From the NCBI GenBank assembly GCA_903894155.1, contig CAITPF010000019.1, positions 1-62,221 of the forward strand: a stretch of DNA of 62,221 nt, written 5' to 3'. The notes beneath the pieces were generated by a model. The model ran no database searches. It was not told the origin of the DNA and saw only the letters and a list, made by a program, of their open reading frames with translations. This document shows, one piece after another, positions 62,176 to 62,221 of the stretch. Position numbers and translations under genes: made by a program. This stretch comes from an uncultured beta proteobacterium (GTDB lineage: Bacteria; Pseudomonadota; Gammaproteobacteria; Burkholderiales; Burkholderiaceae_B). The first letter of the stretch is position 1, and the number at the start of each line of letters is the position of its first letter.

Positions 62176-62221
62176 CTACTCCGCGCGAATATTGGCCTCC
62201 TTCACGATGCTCGCGTTCGCC
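62176..62221 (-). CDS. C-terminal fragment, probably another Bug protein
   Basis: The minus strand from the window edge reads ANASIVKEANIRAE followed by TAG at 62176-62178. The ending V-K-E-A-N-I-x-x-E/D strongly resembles the C-termini of the neighbouring Bug proteins (for example VIRDANIKLD). The rest lies outside the window, so the call is tentative. Confidence 0.5.
   Translation of the reverse strand, partial: ANASIVKEANIRAE

Overview
This is a GC-rich, gene-dense chromosomal segment with strong GC codon bias, probably from a betaproteobacterium of the order Burkholderiales and most likely an Alcaligenaceae relative (Bordetella/Achromobacter/Pusillimonas type). The evidence is the block exbB-exbD-lpxK-Trm112-kdsB-adk, the order murJ-rpsT-(hydroxyacid dehydrogenase)-DUF3579-argD-argF-argG, and five complete plus one partial Bug-type solute-binding proteins without cognate permeases. 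No plasmid, phage or CRISPR signature was found. The only hint of a mobile element is a repeat-rich edge at 1-240.

Layout. 287-9317 is housekeeping: Fe superoxide dismutase and exonuclease VII large subunit on the minus strand; then ExbB/ExbD, LpxK, a Trm112-like protein, KdsB, adenylate kinase, an SDR dehydrogenase, MurJ and ribosomal protein S20. 9521-14332 holds a 2-hydroxyacid dehydrogenase, a DUF3579 protein and the arginine genes argD, argF and argG. 14399-17235 is a minus-strand TonB / response regulator / histidine kinase unit. 17283-22824 holds tRNA-Val, an HU protein, a gamma-family PLP sulfhydrylase/lyase, RlmB, RNase R and tRNA-Leu. 23015-31456 is metabolic and accessory: GNAT, a glutamate-synthase-like FMN protein, a THI5-like binding protein, a PuuE-like deacetylase, a Bug protein, a quinone-reductase-like MDR, a crotonase and an isocitrate/isopropylmalate dehydrogenase homologue.

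31584-52021 is the most distinctive part: a large surface-polysaccharide locus, interrupted by one Bug gene and nudC. It has a TPR/GT9-like protein, a GT25 and a GT4 gene with a tandemly duplicated stop/start junction between them, a Wzy/O-antigen-ligase-like membrane protein, a secreted GH-A-like protein, a hexapeptide acetyltransferase, a WecG/TagA glycosyltransferase fused to a STAS-like domain, another GT4, a Wzx-like flippase, a GT2, a GT2 fused to a left-handed beta-helix acyltransferase, a further glycosyltransferase, and a separate operon of a Bug protein, a BcsZ-like GH8 endoglucanase and an SGNH hydrolase. Cellulose synthase, an initiating phosphoglycosyl transferase and Wza/Wzc-type export proteins are absent from the window.

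52022-62221 contains a small zinc-ribbon protein, a DUF3300/Rap1a-like/OmpA-like envelope trio, the complete AmmeMemoRadiSam trio amrB-amrA-amrS, a phasin (suggesting polyhydroxyalkanoate storage), and a Bug / MaoC-like / CoA-transferase cluster facing another Bug gene and the C-terminal end of what looks like one more.

The best candidates for under-described biology are the polysaccharide locus with its two domain fusions and its orphan bcsZ coupled to a Bug protein, the duplicated stop/start junction, the AmmeMemoRadiSam operon, and the AT-rich intergenic region at 2339-2671 with two perfect inverted DnaA boxes. All functional calls come from reading the sequence by eye, without database searches.
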